64,000 nt of DNA from Talpa occidentalis (Eukaryota > Chordata > Mammalia > Eulipotyphla > Talpidae). Positions 39,371 to 50,825 of the stretch are shown here, one piece after another (the stretch's first letter is position 1; every line of letters starts with the position of its first letter). The notes below the pieces were generated by a model. It searched no databases. It worked only from the letters and a program-made list of their open reading frames with translations, and was not told where the DNA came from. The translations under genes were made by a program, and so were the position numbers. The stretch is from contig NW_023605083.1 of the NCBI RefSeq assembly GCF_014898055.3, positions 61,730,228 to 61,794,227 on the forward strand. Direction: 5' to 3'.

Positions 39371-39980
39371 CTTTATTTTCCAAAAGGAAGTAAACTAAAG
39401 ACAAAAGTAAGAAATGTCAGCATCTGTTGGGCCTGAGAGCCATTTCCTCTATTTCCAAAGCCCTCTTAGTAAGGGATTGAGGGAATTTGCCATCCTAAAT
39501 CTTCAAAATAGAAGTGCCCTCAGTGCAGTGTAGGATTTGGAATGGAGAAAAGACATTTGAGGGGGAAACAAGGGTGTAAGCCAAGGGCAGCAGTTTCGCT
39601 AGCAGCACCCTATCAACGTGAACTTCTTCGTTTTGGCAAATGCATCCTGGACCTGCAAGATTGACATCATGGAAAGTTGAATGGGTAAAATTTTTATGAA
39701 TCTAAAATTTTTTATGAAATATAATTTATATTTAGCGTTTTATAAATAAAAAATTATCCCCAAATAAAGGTGTATTTAAAACCAGATACGGCAAGGTCGT
39801 GTGTAGGTTTGTGGACAGGTGTGCTTGTGCAGGGTGTGTACACAGTCGTGTGTGTGTCCAGCACTTGAAACTCAGCCTGCACGACATGCTGCTGTCCCTG
39901 GGGCCCCACCTGGGGTGCACACCGATGCCAGCGAGAGGGCAGCTCACACGGTTCACACGTGACGTGCCCGTTCCCTGCAC

Positions 39981-40051
39981 GATCACTGCTCACCTTTTCC
40001 GAGGTGGTCACGGCTCACCTTTTCCAGGATGGTCACATCTCACCTTTGCTG
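39981..40051 (+). repeat. 25-bp minisatellite, about 2.8 units
   Basis: The unit is G(A/G)TCAC..CTCACCTTTTCC.GAG. Starts are near 39981, 40006 and 40031, with the third unit partial. It sits in a locally GC- and CpG-richer stretch (39790-40120) that starts with GT-rich sequence. Confidence 0.85.
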
Positions 40052-40814
40052 TAGAAATGCTGTGTCATGGGCAGTGGTTCTGTCCCCCACTGTCACGTGT
40101 CAGGAATGGGGGTGGGTTATGCGTATCGTATGGAGAAGAATTCACAATGAATAATTTACCCTCGAATGCTCTTTACAGGTCAGGTCATTTACAGCAACCT
40201 TTTCGTGAGTGCATTTGAGGACCCCTGCTGGCCTGTTCTCATCCCCCCCAAAGGGAAACCAAGGGTCCCTTGGAGCCTGTGCCTAAATGGCAAGCCGAGG
40301 AGCTGCTGACCCCAGCCGTTTGCTTCCTTAACGTGTGCTGTGTCAGTGCAGAGAGAATGTTTTGATTGTCATTGAACTAACGGCATCTCCAGCGGCAGGA
40401 GGCTGGAATAGAGGCCCTTCACAATTTGGGAGGGAGCAGTGGATTCCCCAGATGGTTCCGAGGCAGCCATAAAAAGTGCTTAACTTGCTAAAAATTGCTC
40501 TATTAACTAGATTCAGGGATTTTCAGGGTTTATGGGTTAGACTGTTAATTTTGTGCTATTTCTCAGTATCATTGCCAGGGGCCCCCAGTGAGCACAGGAA
40601 ATGTGTGTGCATTCTTTTCTGAGCTGTTCTTACGGAGAAGAAAAATGCAGTCCTAGGGAGAAGGAAAATACCCACTCTTCTGAGTGTTTTCCACGATGAT
40701 TTACAACTCCTGCGCCGTGCTCAGGGAGGACTCACCCTCAGGCGGAGTGTGCTGTCTGGGCTCAGCGTCCCTGAGACAAACAGAACTTGCCAGGTGTGTG
40801 TTTGTGTCCCTCCC

Positions 40815-41230
40815 GCCCTCATTTATTTAGTAAGTGTTTACCAGGCAGCAGACGTCACCCTGGGCAGGATATAGTACAGGACATTCAGAAGCTCCCAGAC
40901 TCAGGAAGCACCATGTAATGAGAGGAGATTATTAAAAATGAACAGAATAGTAAACATATAAGCTAGAAAATCTTAGACTGTAGCGAGCACCTAGGAAGAA
41001 AACACAAGGAATACATGGATGTGATGGAGCGGGCTGGTATAGGGACGGGTGATTAGATCAGATGCATCAGGATGGTGCCTTTTGAGTTGAGATCAGAAGA
41101 AAAAGAAGGATGTGGGAGAAGAAGTGGTAGGCAGGATGGGCCAGTGTGTCTCCTGCCTCTGATCTCTCTGAGTCCTGCACAGAAACTGTGGCAAAGGAGA
41201 AATCCAGAAGGGAGCAACATGCCCGCAGCT
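40815..41230 (-). repeat. L2 LINE 3' region
   Basis: ATTTATTTAGTAAGTGTTTACC, ATGGATGTGATGGAGCGGGC and GGTGCCTTTTGAGTTGAGATC in order match reverse-orientation L2. Confidence 0.6.
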
Positions 41231-41570
41231 CGGGCTGGGGGAGAAGCTCCTTGTACCCAGATTAGTTTGTGATAACAGGAACCTGCCTCCTCTCGAGGAA
41301 GAGAAGTGGGCACAGATTGGTGCCGTGACTGCTGTCCAGACCATTCTAAAAGACTCTTGAGGTGGTGGGGGGGGCGGAGGGAGGCGGGTAGGCAGCCTCA
41401 CTGCTGAGAGTTCAGCAGCTTATGAGAAGTCTCTGGCCATTGTGCTTCTATGTTGCCCGAGTTCACAGTTGGTGGCCAGCCCTCACTGAGCTTTGTGATG
41501 TAGGATGTAGTCAGAAAGCAGAATGCAGCAGGCCCCACTACCCTATATCCCTGAAGCCTTAGCTTTTTTT

Positions 41571-41727
41571 TTTTTTAAATATATTTAAAAGTGCAGGTTT
41601 ATTAGAAAAAGGGACAGAAAAGTAAAGAAGCACCTGCATAGTCACAGGTGGGCAGAGAACTGCTGCTGAAGTGTGGGCTTAGCATCACTCCTTCCACCCT
41701 CCACACCCTGGATGTGTACCCATCTGA
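41571..41727 (-). pseudogene. Short retroposed fragment, source unknown
   Basis: On the minus strand a sequence of about 140 bp ends with TAATAAACCTGCACTTTTAAA and an A-rich tail (poly-T at 41564-41577 on the plus strand). AGCCTTAG occurs on both sides (41559-41568 and about 41726-41735) as a plausible duplication. It does not match the SINE or L1 families here. It looks like a 5'-truncated copy of an mRNA 3' end. The source gene was not recognised. Confidence 0.45.
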
Positions 41728-43624
41728 GCCTTAGTTTCTTTCTCTACAAAGATGGTGCATGGCCACCTTCTTCTTGGGGTTGTGAGACTTAAATAAAATA
41801 ATCCCTGACACAAGTGTTATCCACGTCCATATAACACTGAGTGAGAATCCTCTCCCTGTGCTCTCCCCTTTCCTCCAGAAATATGACATACACCAATTGT
41901 AGACAATTTCTTTTCTTTTCCTCTGCAGCAGCCGCATTCCCAGCCAAAGATCATAATACGTATCAGATGTAGCTTTTCTTTTTCAGATTCATAGTGCCTG
42001 TTGAATGTTGGCCCCACAGCTTTCTGTCCTTTGGACAATTTCCATTTTCCACAAGTTCTTCATGGTTGGTGGCACGTGGCATTCTGTTCTACCAGAAATG
42101 CTGCCAATGGGGAGCAGGTTGCATCAGTAACATCTGTGTGTAGTAGACCAAAGATGCCCCCCCCCCAAGATAGGCAAAAATCTCTGGAAACTGTGAATGT
42201 GACCTTAGTGGAAGAAGAATCTTTTGCAGATATAATTAAGTTGAAGATCTTGAAATGAGTATCCCCTCCTGGATGAACCGGGTAGATCTTAATCCAATGA
42301 CAAGTGACCTTATAAGAGATATACAAGAATGACAGATGAAAAAGGAGGAGGCAGGGTGACCCACAGGCAGAGATGGATTGCTGCAGCCACAAGTCAGGGA
42401 GTGCTGGCAGCCACTGGGAACCAAAAGAGGCAAAGGATGAATTGGCCCTTAGAGCCTCTCAAGGGCATAGTGTCCTGCCAACACCTTGATTGTTTTCATG
42501 TGTTTCTTGGGTAGCATTTCCTTTTGCAAGATGTTTGGCTTTCTTATGTTAAAAAAGCAAATGAGAAGTAGAAACGTGATGATAGAGGTGGGAAGAAGCC
42601 TGCCACTTGCCAGGTTTGTGATTTCCCATTTTTGTACTTTTTTTAGACTTTTCATTAAATCAAACCTTTATCAGATCTCAGCATGGTTTCTTCAGTCTTG
42701 ACCCTGATCAAGAACTTGCCTGAAATAAGTACTAATAAAGAGCATGGAAAGTTCCACAGCAAAGTAAAGGATAGAAGAGTCCCCTTGCTCTTTCTGCATA
42801 GGGTGCCCCTAAGGAGGCTGAGCCAGTTTCAGAGAGACCCATGGGCCTCCCAGGTTCTCACTAGACCTGAGTCCCTCCCATGTCTCAGAGGGCCATCAAC
42901 CACTGAATGAGATGGAGCAGGGAGTCCTGGGGGGCTTCGAAGGTCTATGAGGGATCCCCTTGCCTGCAGTGTGAAGGCGGCTGTGGGCCTGCTTAGGCCA
43001 GATCTGCTGCTCTTTCTCTACTTAGCAGATGTTGTCAGTGGAGCCTGCATAGAAGCAACTCATTCTCAGGGATGATCTTTTCCTTAACTACTGTTTTTTT
43101 GTTGTTGTTGTTTTAATTTTGAAATTTAATGTATTCTTGAGGCATTTAAACAAAATTTTAAAGCGCAAATCTTGTTTACCTTAGACCAGTGTTTGTATAA
43201 CCAAACTCCTACCATGTCCCTCCTGCCATGGTCTATCACCCATATTCTGGGAAAGAAAATAGTAACCTAAACTAATCCTACGAGAAGGAGCCTCACAAGA
43301 AGGGAAGAGGAAACAGATATTAGCTGGCAACGATGGTAACTATGGCAGTGAAGGAGCGGCATTGACTCTTGAGGGCCATGTACAAACTAAGTGTCAAAAA
43401 TCCCATCGACATTTGGCTGAAACCCAGACTATGAAGAGCAAAGAAAGCAGAGATTCAACTGCAAAAACAGAAAAGTGACTGACCCGGGGCAGAGTCTTCT
43501 AACAAAATTTAACCAAATTGCGATTTCAGACTGATGAGGAAAGAGCTCAGGCCAGCTGAGGTGGTTTTACATTCCAGGCAAACAGATCCAGGTTGTCAGC
43601 CTGGGTTGAGAGCTTGCCACATGT

Positions 43625-43775
43625 GCCCAATGACTTTCCACCTTGGCTGGTATTAAAACTCACTGGGAGCATTTATAGCCTCCAATGCCCAGACCAATAG
43701 GATGGAAGTCTCTGGAGGTGGGGCTGGGCTTGGTGCTTTTTAATGTTCCTCAGGTGATCTTAATGGTCATCTAGG
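43625..43775 (+). repeat. MER20/MER5-like hAT fossil
   Basis: CCACCTTGGCTGGTATTAAAA, CCAATGCCCAGACCAATAGG, CTGGAGGTGGGGCTGGG and CCTCAGGTGATCTTA follow the standard order of this family. Confidence 0.6.
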
Positions 43776-45254
43776 GCCATACTCTCTGAGGAGAATTAAG
43801 GGCAAGGCATGGAGGCATCGGCCAACTCATGCATGTGAGGAACTGGATGAGACTGGAATTCTGACACTAGAATAATGAGGTCAGGGCACCACTTACATGG
43901 TATTCATAGCCAGAAATCTCAAATATCACCCCAGACAGCAGCCTTAACTCTGGAGGGTTTCCGAAGGAGATAGACATAGGGGGGTTGATGACTGTGGACA
44001 GCAAAGTACCACTTTATTCTGAGCCACACTTAGCAAGAAACCCATCTTACCTTCTTTCCCTCCCATGAAAAATCTCTGGTTATCTGGCTTGGGGAAAAGT
44101 GCTCCTTTCCTGAACTACAAGAAAGCACTCCTGACGTGATGTGATGACCACTGCTGTGTGGGGGAAAAGAGATCAAGTGGGAGAGCACCTCACCAGCTCA
44201 CTGCTCCATCGCTCAGGCAGAAGAGGATGCTACACAGATCCACTCCCGTGGACTTGTGCTTTGGAAGCAGGGACGGATCCCCTCCTGTGGAGGGACCACT
44301 TCAGGTGTCTCTAGTATGATGAATCAAATTATGTCCTCTCAGAAGCAGGGAGGACTCAAGTAGGAGAATGGGGGAAAATGGAAACGCCCAGTCCCTTCTT
44401 TTTTATCCTGTATAGTAAAGCTATGTTTTATAAGGAGTTTCCGCCAACTATCGGCTTGAAGTCTTTTAAGGGAAGACCCTTGCCAGAAAATTCTTGCTTG
44501 TCCCAACTGGAATCTGGAACATAGAAAAAGACTGGCAGAAAATTGGAGCACAGCCTTTGGTTGGCATATCCTAACAAGAGAAAGGAGAGCAGGAACACAA
44601 CAGCATGGCAAACACTTCCCTCTTGGAGATGGGCTTGTTTCTGCCACTTGAGAAGGTTCGCAGAATAAGATAGCCCTTGGGGCTGTCCCAACAGGCAGCT
44701 GCAGGGAAAGAAGTTGTCCATGAGAGTGATAGCAGAGGAGAATCCAAAGCTCAATATGAACCTCCTGGGACCTCCAGAGACAGCTTGAGTGGACCAGCGC
44801 TGCAGAGAGGCAGAACATGAGAGGATTGCTTTCCACCCTTGGCTGATGCTGAACAGAAATCTGCTTGCCTAAAGATGATGGCAGACGTCTCCTGAACTTC
44901 ACCATCATGATCAGGTGACAGCCAGATGAATATAATCACACCACTAGATTTGAAGTTTCCCTGCTATCTTATGATCTGCTTCTGAACAGCCTGGACCCAA
45001 GTGATTGAGAAAAATCAATACCTAAATTAGCAGGTCATTGCCTGATGGCTAGTTCTGACACCCTAAAACTAAAGGGCTAAGTACTTTAACTGGGTCACTT
45101 CTAGTAGTGGGTAAAAGTTTTGTGACCCTCACTTTCTGAAAATGCTGTGATAATACATTATGGCAACCAACAGCTCTCTAAGAACTGACCACAGGAGGCA
45201 AGGTGACTACTGAAGTCAAGACATACACATACCTGATTTCACATGAACAAGTAC

Positions 45255-45445
45255 AACATTGTGGTTATCAACACAAAGCCAGAGTGCCAGGTATGAATTC
45301 TGGCCTGCCACTTAAATCTGGCCTTGGGGCAAGTTACCTGGCCTCTCTGTACCTCAATGGCTTTATCTGTAACTGAAGGGTAATATGTTCTGTCTCCTCC
45401 CGTTGAGACTTGGGTGGATGAGTTGATGTGTGTAAGTGCTTTGTA
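45255..45445 (+). repeat. MIR SINE
   Basis: CCAGAGTGCCAGGTATGAAT, GGCAAGTTACCTGGCCTCTC and GGCTTTATCTGTAACTGAAG are sense-orientation MIR text. Confidence 0.75.
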
Positions 45446-46111
45446 GCTTTTCACAATTATCGATTCTTGATGTTTAACAGTGACAGCACCTCACAAATCA
45501 CCCAAATCACATGGCTGGACATTAAAACCTCTGACATTTCAATATATATCTTTCTACTGTTTTCTATACCTGTAGTTTTTGTCTTTTAAAAGTGAGATCA
45601 TCTAGACATGCTCTTTGCTTTTCAACTGACTTCATTAAGAAGAGGTAAAGGACCTATACAAAGAAAACTATAGAAGAAGTTTTAAAAGAAATAGAAGACT
45701 CAAAGAAATGGAACGACATGCCCTGCTCATGGGTTGGAAGAATTAATATTATCAAAATGGCCATCCTACCAAAAGCAATTTTCAGATTCAATGCTATTTC
45801 AATGGCATTCTTCAAAGAAATAGAACAAATATTGATGAAATTCATATGGAGCCACCAAAAACCCTGAATAGCCAAAGCTCTCCTGAAAAAAAAAGAAGGA
45901 AGTGGAGATATCACACTCCCAGACTTCAAACTATACTACAAAGCCATAATAATCTGCATATTATTAGAACAAGAACAGACACACGGACCAATGGAATTGA
46001 ATAGAAAATCCGGACATAAACCCACAGATTTACGGTCAACTAATCTTTGACAAAGGAGCAAAAAATATGCGATGGAGCGAAGAAAGTTTGTTCAATAAAT
46101 GGTGCTGGGAA

Positions 46112-46405
46112 GGGCCTCCCTGGTGGCACAGGCGGTTGAGCGCAGTGCTGTGAAGCTGTCTGCAGCCTCTGCAGTGCTGGTTCGATCCCTGCTGGCCTCA
46201 GAGCAATGCACATGACAAGCAGACCTCTCCTGTCTCATCTGCTGCCCCCCTCAGCAGTGTATTTCGTCAGTCTGCCTGTTCTGTTCCCCACTCTGTCTCT
46301 GGTGAATCCTCTCACCCTCTCGTGCATCTGATCTATACCCTGGCTCTTGTATAAATAAAAAAAATTTAAAAAAAAAAACCTTTCTCTGGTGAATATTTAA
46401 AAAAA
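46112..46405 (+). mobile_element. tRNA-derived T+ SINE 8, inside LINE-1 copy 4
   Basis: The L1 phrase AAATGGTGCTGGGAA occurs before it and as AAATGGAGCTGGGAA after it, forming the target-site duplication. The head GGGCCTCCCTGGTGGCACAG and the B-box GGTTCGATCCC are present. Confidence 0.95.
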
Positions 46406-46805
46406 AAATGGAGCTGGGAAAACTAAGTCGCTACATGCAAAAGAATGAAGTTTGACTACTACCTCACACCATGCACAAAAACCAACTCAAAATGGATTAA
46501 AGAACTAGACATAAGACCTGAAATCATAAAATATATAAAAGGAAATATAGGCAAAACACTACATGACATACACCTCAGTATCATCTTTACAGACACATCA
46601 CCCAAAGAAGTGATAGTGAAGGCAAAGATAAACAGCTGGGACTACATCAAACTAAAGAACTTCTATGCAGCAAAAGAGACAGTAACCAAAACAAAGCAAC
46701 ACCCCACCAATTGGGAGAAAATTTTTGCACACAACACTAATTATAACGGACTGATGACAAAAATCTACAAAGAGCTGGTGAGACTCGACAAAAACAAAGT
46801 AAATA

Positions 46806-47093
46806 GGGCCTCCCTCGAGGTGCAAGGGGTTAAGCACTGCACTATGAAGCTGTCCACAGCCTCTGCAGCATGAGTTCAATCCCCAGCTGGCCAGAGAGAA
46901 ACCCACATGGTGAGGTGGACCTCTCCTGTCTCGCCTGCTGCTCCCCTCAGCAGTGTATTTCAGTCAGTCTGCCTGTTCTGTTCCCCACTCTGTCTCTGGT
47001 GGATCCTCTCACTCCCCCCATCCCCCACCACCTCATCTCTGGCCTGTGCCCCAGCTCTTGTATGCATAAATAAATCTTTTTTTAAAAAAAAAA
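46806..47093 (+). mobile_element. tRNA-derived T+ SINE 9, inside LINE-1 copy 4
   Basis: The head GGGCCTCCCTCGAGG and the ATAAATAAATCTTTTTTT tail are present. L1 sequence resumes after a poly(A) at about 47094. The flanks share an ACAAAG(A)TAAA-type duplication. Confidence 0.93.
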
Positions 47094-47143
47094 AGAACAA
47101 AGATAAACAAAATATATAATACAGTCAAAAAATGGGCAGAAGT

Positions 47144-47389
47144 GGGCCTCCCTGGTGGCGCAGCTGCCTGCAGCCTCTGCAGTGCCAGTTCGATCCCCGG
47201 CCACCAGCGAGGGTCCCACATGGCACGCAGACCTATCCTGCTGTGCCCGCTGCTCCCCTCAGCAGTGTACTTTGTCAGTCTGCCTGTTCTGCTCCCTGCT
47301 CTGGCTCTGGTGAATTCTCTCACCCTCCTGTGCTTCTGACTGTATCCAGTGCTTGTATAAATAAATAAATAAATCTTAAAAAAAAAAAA
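47144..47389 (+). mobile_element. tRNA-derived T+ SINE 10, A-box region deleted, inside LINE-1 copy 4
   Basis: The L1 text AAAATGGGCAGAAG is duplicated at about 47128-47142 and 47386-47399. The copy reads GTGGCGCAGCTGCCTGCAG, lacking about 20 bp between A box and anticodon region compared with SINE 7. Confidence 0.95.
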
Positions 47390-49672
47390 ATGGGCAGAAG
47401 AGCTACAAAGAACTTCTCCAAAAGGGAAATGCAAATGGTCAACAGGCATATGAAAAAATGTTCAACATCACTTGTAATCAGGAAAATACAAATCAAAACT
47501 ACAGTGAGATACCATCTCACACAGTGAGAATGGCACATATTAAAAAAACTAGCAACAACAAATGTTGGCGAAGAAAAAGGAACTCTCCTGCACTGCTGGT
47601 GGTAGGGCAAACTGATCCAACCACTATGGAAAGCTGTATGGAGATTCCTCAACCTGCTAAAGATGGAGCTTCCATATGATCCAGCAATTCTACTCCTAGA
47701 TATTTGCCCAAAGGACACAAAAACATTAATTCAAAAGAGCACCTGCACCCCTATGTTTAAAACAGCACTATTTACAATAGCTAAGCTATGGAAACAACCC
47801 AAATGCCCAAAAACAGATGACTGGATCAAGAAGATGTGGTACATATACACCTTGGAATATTACTCAGCAATCAAAAAAGATAAACTCATGCAATTTGCAG
47901 CAAGATGGATGGAGCTGGAAGGGATCATGCTCAGCCAAATAAGACAGAAAGAAAAAGAAAAATACCAGATGGCCTCACTCATAGCAGGAATTCAGAAAAC
48001 CTAAATAAGGGATGAGGAAAATGACTAATTATAATAAAGTAAAAATTAAAATCAACAAGCAACTATAAACCAGAGACACACTGCAGGGTGGGGAGGAGGG
48101 AGTAGGATCAAAGCAAGGTGGGGGGATAGGAATTGTATGGGGACTATAACCAACATGAAAATGCATACATTGTAAAAAAAATGAAAAAATGATGTAAAAA
48201 TATATAAAGTTAAAATAATAAAATAAATTATTGATTTTAATTTAAAAAGAATATCTTTTTATTTCATAAATTCCATAATATCATTTTCAATGTTTGCATA
48301 ATTATGCAGATCTATCATAGTGTATTGAACCAAATAATTATGGTTGAACATTTAAATAACTTTTCCCTTTTTGTAAGGCTGTGCTGCAATAAAATATCTT
48401 CTAGTAAAAGCACTGTTAGAGGTATATCTTTCCCCCTGAGGATAAATTCCTAAAAGAGAAATTCCTAGTTCAAATGGCATGTAAACTTGAAAACATTTGA
48501 GACTGTTGCCAAATTGCCCTCTAGAAGTGTTGTGCTAATGTACACTCCCAGGAGCAGAGAATAAAAAGTCATCTCCCTTTATTATAACCAACATGAGACA
48601 TTTTTGTTTCTTAGATTTTATTTTGTAATTGTTCTTGACCTAAAGCTGAATTCTACTGTTTTGGGATTGGCTTCTTTGAACTTGGTGTAGATTCTTGCTC
48701 TTATTGGACTTCTTTCTGGAGATCCATAGATAGGTCCTCAAATACTGTATTAAAATACACAATGTGTGTGGGAATAGGGAGAGTATATTTCATTGGTGAT
48801 GGAAAATGGCATCTCAGTGCTTCATTTACATTTCTTTGGTCATTAATATTGCCATTCATTTCCCTATATTTTATATGGAACTATTGTATCTAAGATTTCC
48901 CTGTATCTTATATGAAACTATTCCTATATCCTGTACAAATTCCCATTGATTTATAAGAACTCTTGGTTTATTAAAAATCATAGCATTTTGACAAAAGTAT
49001 TGCAAATAATTCTCTGATTGACACTTACCTTTGAGTTGTTAGGGTTAGTTAGGATCATATAAATCAGTTTTAAATTTTATATGGTGAACTGCAGTCAGTA
49101 TGCATGTTGTGGCTTCTTTCTGTACTTTATGTTTAAAGTCCTTTTCCTAAAATCAGATAGTCACTGTATTTTCTCATTTTTTTACATTGCCTGAGTGTAT
49201 CTAGAAATTGTATTGGTAGATGAAAATTTTGTACTTTAAACCATGTAGTACAACAGCAGCAGCAGAAGAAATAACCCTCTTTCATTACAGAATAGTAAGC
49301 ACGACTTAGCTTGTGATCATTCTAACATTAACAGTGCAAAGAAAAGAGGTACAAATTTGATTCCTTCTAGAAAACAAATGCAGCCATAATGAACTTCTGC
49401 TCACAAATAGCAAGTTATTATTTTTAAAACCTGAAAGGCATCTTTTTAACCTGAAAATACAGAGAAATAGTCTATGATAAGGACAGATTACCCACGTATG
49501 TTTTAAGAATAGCTGCAGTTAGTTATTAACAAAGTGATAGATATTTTCTTTCCTTTAAAATCCCCATGGCCCACTTGGATTATGGCTAATAATGGGAAAG
49601 ACTGTCAAATGCTAATTAGCTATTTGAGTCCTATTTGGTACTTGTATTTATATCATTTAAAATACAGAATAT

Positions 49673-49910
49673 GGGCCTCCCCTAGTGGTGCAGCGGTTGA
49701 GTGCTGGGCTGTGAAACTGTCCGCAGCCTCTGCAGCGCCGGTTCGATCCCCAGCCACCAGCGAGGGTCCCGCATGGCGCGACAGACCTCTCCTGCCTCCC
49801 GCTGCTCCCCTCAGCAGTGTATTTCATTGGTCTGCCTGTTCTGTTCCCTGCTCTGGCTCTGGTGAATTCTCTCACCCTCCCGCGCTTCTGACTATACCCA
49901 GTGTTTGGAT

Positions 49911-49952
<42 letters not shown>
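49673..49952 (+). mobile_element. tRNA-derived T+ SINE 11 with an (AG)n tail
   Basis: A perfect 14-bp duplication AAAATACAGAATAT lies at 49659-49672 and 49953-49966. The usual ATAAATAAA tail is replaced by about 20 AG units (49914-49952) that run directly into the duplication, so the microsatellite grew out of the SINE tail. Confidence 0.97.
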
Positions 49953-49956
<4 letters not shown>

Positions 49957-49972
49957 TACAGAATATTTTTGG

Positions 49973-50510
49973 AGGGCAATTTAATCCTATCAAAGTCTTA
50001 AATGCCCAAATCCTTTAACACTTCTACTGTTGGAAATGTACCCTATGGATATACTCACAAAAATGTATCTGCGATATCTGTAGAGAAAGAACCATTGCAA
50101 GAATCATTTATAGTAGTAGGTGAGACACTGGGAACCACCCAATAATCTACCAACAGCACACTGGTAAAACAAAATAAACTACCTCTCTGAACTACCATCA
50201 ACAATTAAAAAAAAATGTGATTGCAAAGAATCCATGTTTGATAGAGAAAAATCTGACACCTCACTGAGTAAGAAGCCAAAAAGCAGGAAGTATATGGTGT
50301 AATTCCTTTTATGTGAAAGAATCAAAGATCCTTATGGATATGTTGGTGTATTTGTAATTTTTTTCTTGAGTAGATGCTTTCAAAACCTAAAGGAAGGGAG
50401 TTGATGGAGAGTTGATGGAGAGTCAGCTGTTCATTTTACTTCTTTGTATATTGTTTGAATTTTTTCACCATGCACATTTATGAATTAGATTTATATTTTT
50501 TAAATGTTGT
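49973..50510 (+). repeat. Ancient L1M-type LINE 3' fragment
   Basis: It has the typical degenerate ORF2-tail and 3' UTR wording of old mammalian L1s: an 'AGGAATGTACCCTATGGA'-like segment, 'TTTATAGTAGTAGGTGAGACACTGGGAACC' in diverged form, and a terminal TTCACCATGCACATTTATGA-like segment. SINE 49673-49952 interrupts or abuts its 5' side. Confidence 0.6.
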
Positions 50511-50612
50511 ATCTATTGGGGCTAGTTGATTTCCTGGAGATAGAGACAGAGACAGAGACAGAACTTCCCCAGATACTGGCATCTAATGAAACAATCAAAA
50601 CACTATTGACAG

Positions 50613-50825
50613 GGCCTCCTCGGTGGCGCAGCGGTTGAGTGCTGGCCACATGGCTCGCAGACCTCTCCTGCCACCTGCTGCTCCCCTCAGTAGTGTACTT
50701 TGTCAGTCTGCCTGCTCTGCTCCCTGCTCTGGCTCTGGTGAATTCTCTCACCCTCCCACTCTTCTGACTGTACCCCAGTGCTTGTATAAATAAATAAATC
50801 TTTTTTAAAAAAAATACAAAAAAAC
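50613..50825 (+). mobile_element. tRNA-derived T+ SINE 12, internally deleted, split by LINE-1 copy 2
   Basis: The head GGGCCTCCTCGGTGGCGCAG is followed after about 30 bp by CCACATGG, so the B-box segment of about 70 bp is missing. Its 15-bp duplication AAAACACTATTGACA is at 50598-50612 on the left, but on the right it lies at 57648-57662, beyond the whole L1. The L1 therefore entered this SINE's A-tail later. Confidence 0.95.

Larger units (their letters stand above)
37375..45499. other. Intronic sequence between LINE-1 copies 1 and 4
   Basis: It holds MIR, L2 and MER fossils, the short retroposed fragment at 41571 and the minisatellite at 39981. No exon recognised. The open frames of up to 189 codons near 44339-44908 (minus) have no recognisable domain. 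Confidence 0.6.
45636..48239 (+). mobile_element. LINE-1 copy 4, older, 5'-truncated, split by three SINEs
   Basis: It begins inside the RT-C-terminal part of ORF2, corresponding to about 35660 of copy 1, and runs through the 3' UTR to an AT-rich tail. It has many more substitutions and small deletions than copies 1-3. The Cys/His motif is destroyed (CWRRKRNS in place of CWRGCGEKG). SINEs interrupt it at 46112, 46806 and 47144. The best remaining open pieces are 46445-46800 and 47663-48004. The exact 3' limit is uncertain because the tail grades into AT-rich sequence. Confidence 0.9.
45500..48990 (+). repeat. Ancient L1M-type LINE fragment split by LINE-1 copy 4
   Basis: The 3' UTR-like text at about 45500-45635 (AAAAGTGAGATCATCTAGAC...) continues after copy 4 at about 48240-48990. 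That part holds the old-L1 phrases GAGGATAAATTCCTAAAAG and GACTGTTGCCAAATTGCCCTC. The two halves flank copy 4 as one interrupted element. The subfamily is not assigned. Confidence 0.7.

Noticed and set aside
44339..44908. 189-codon open frame, minus strand, with hydrophobic segments
   Set aside because: No recognisable family, no splice or promoter context. It is a plausible chance frame, although a search would be a fair check.
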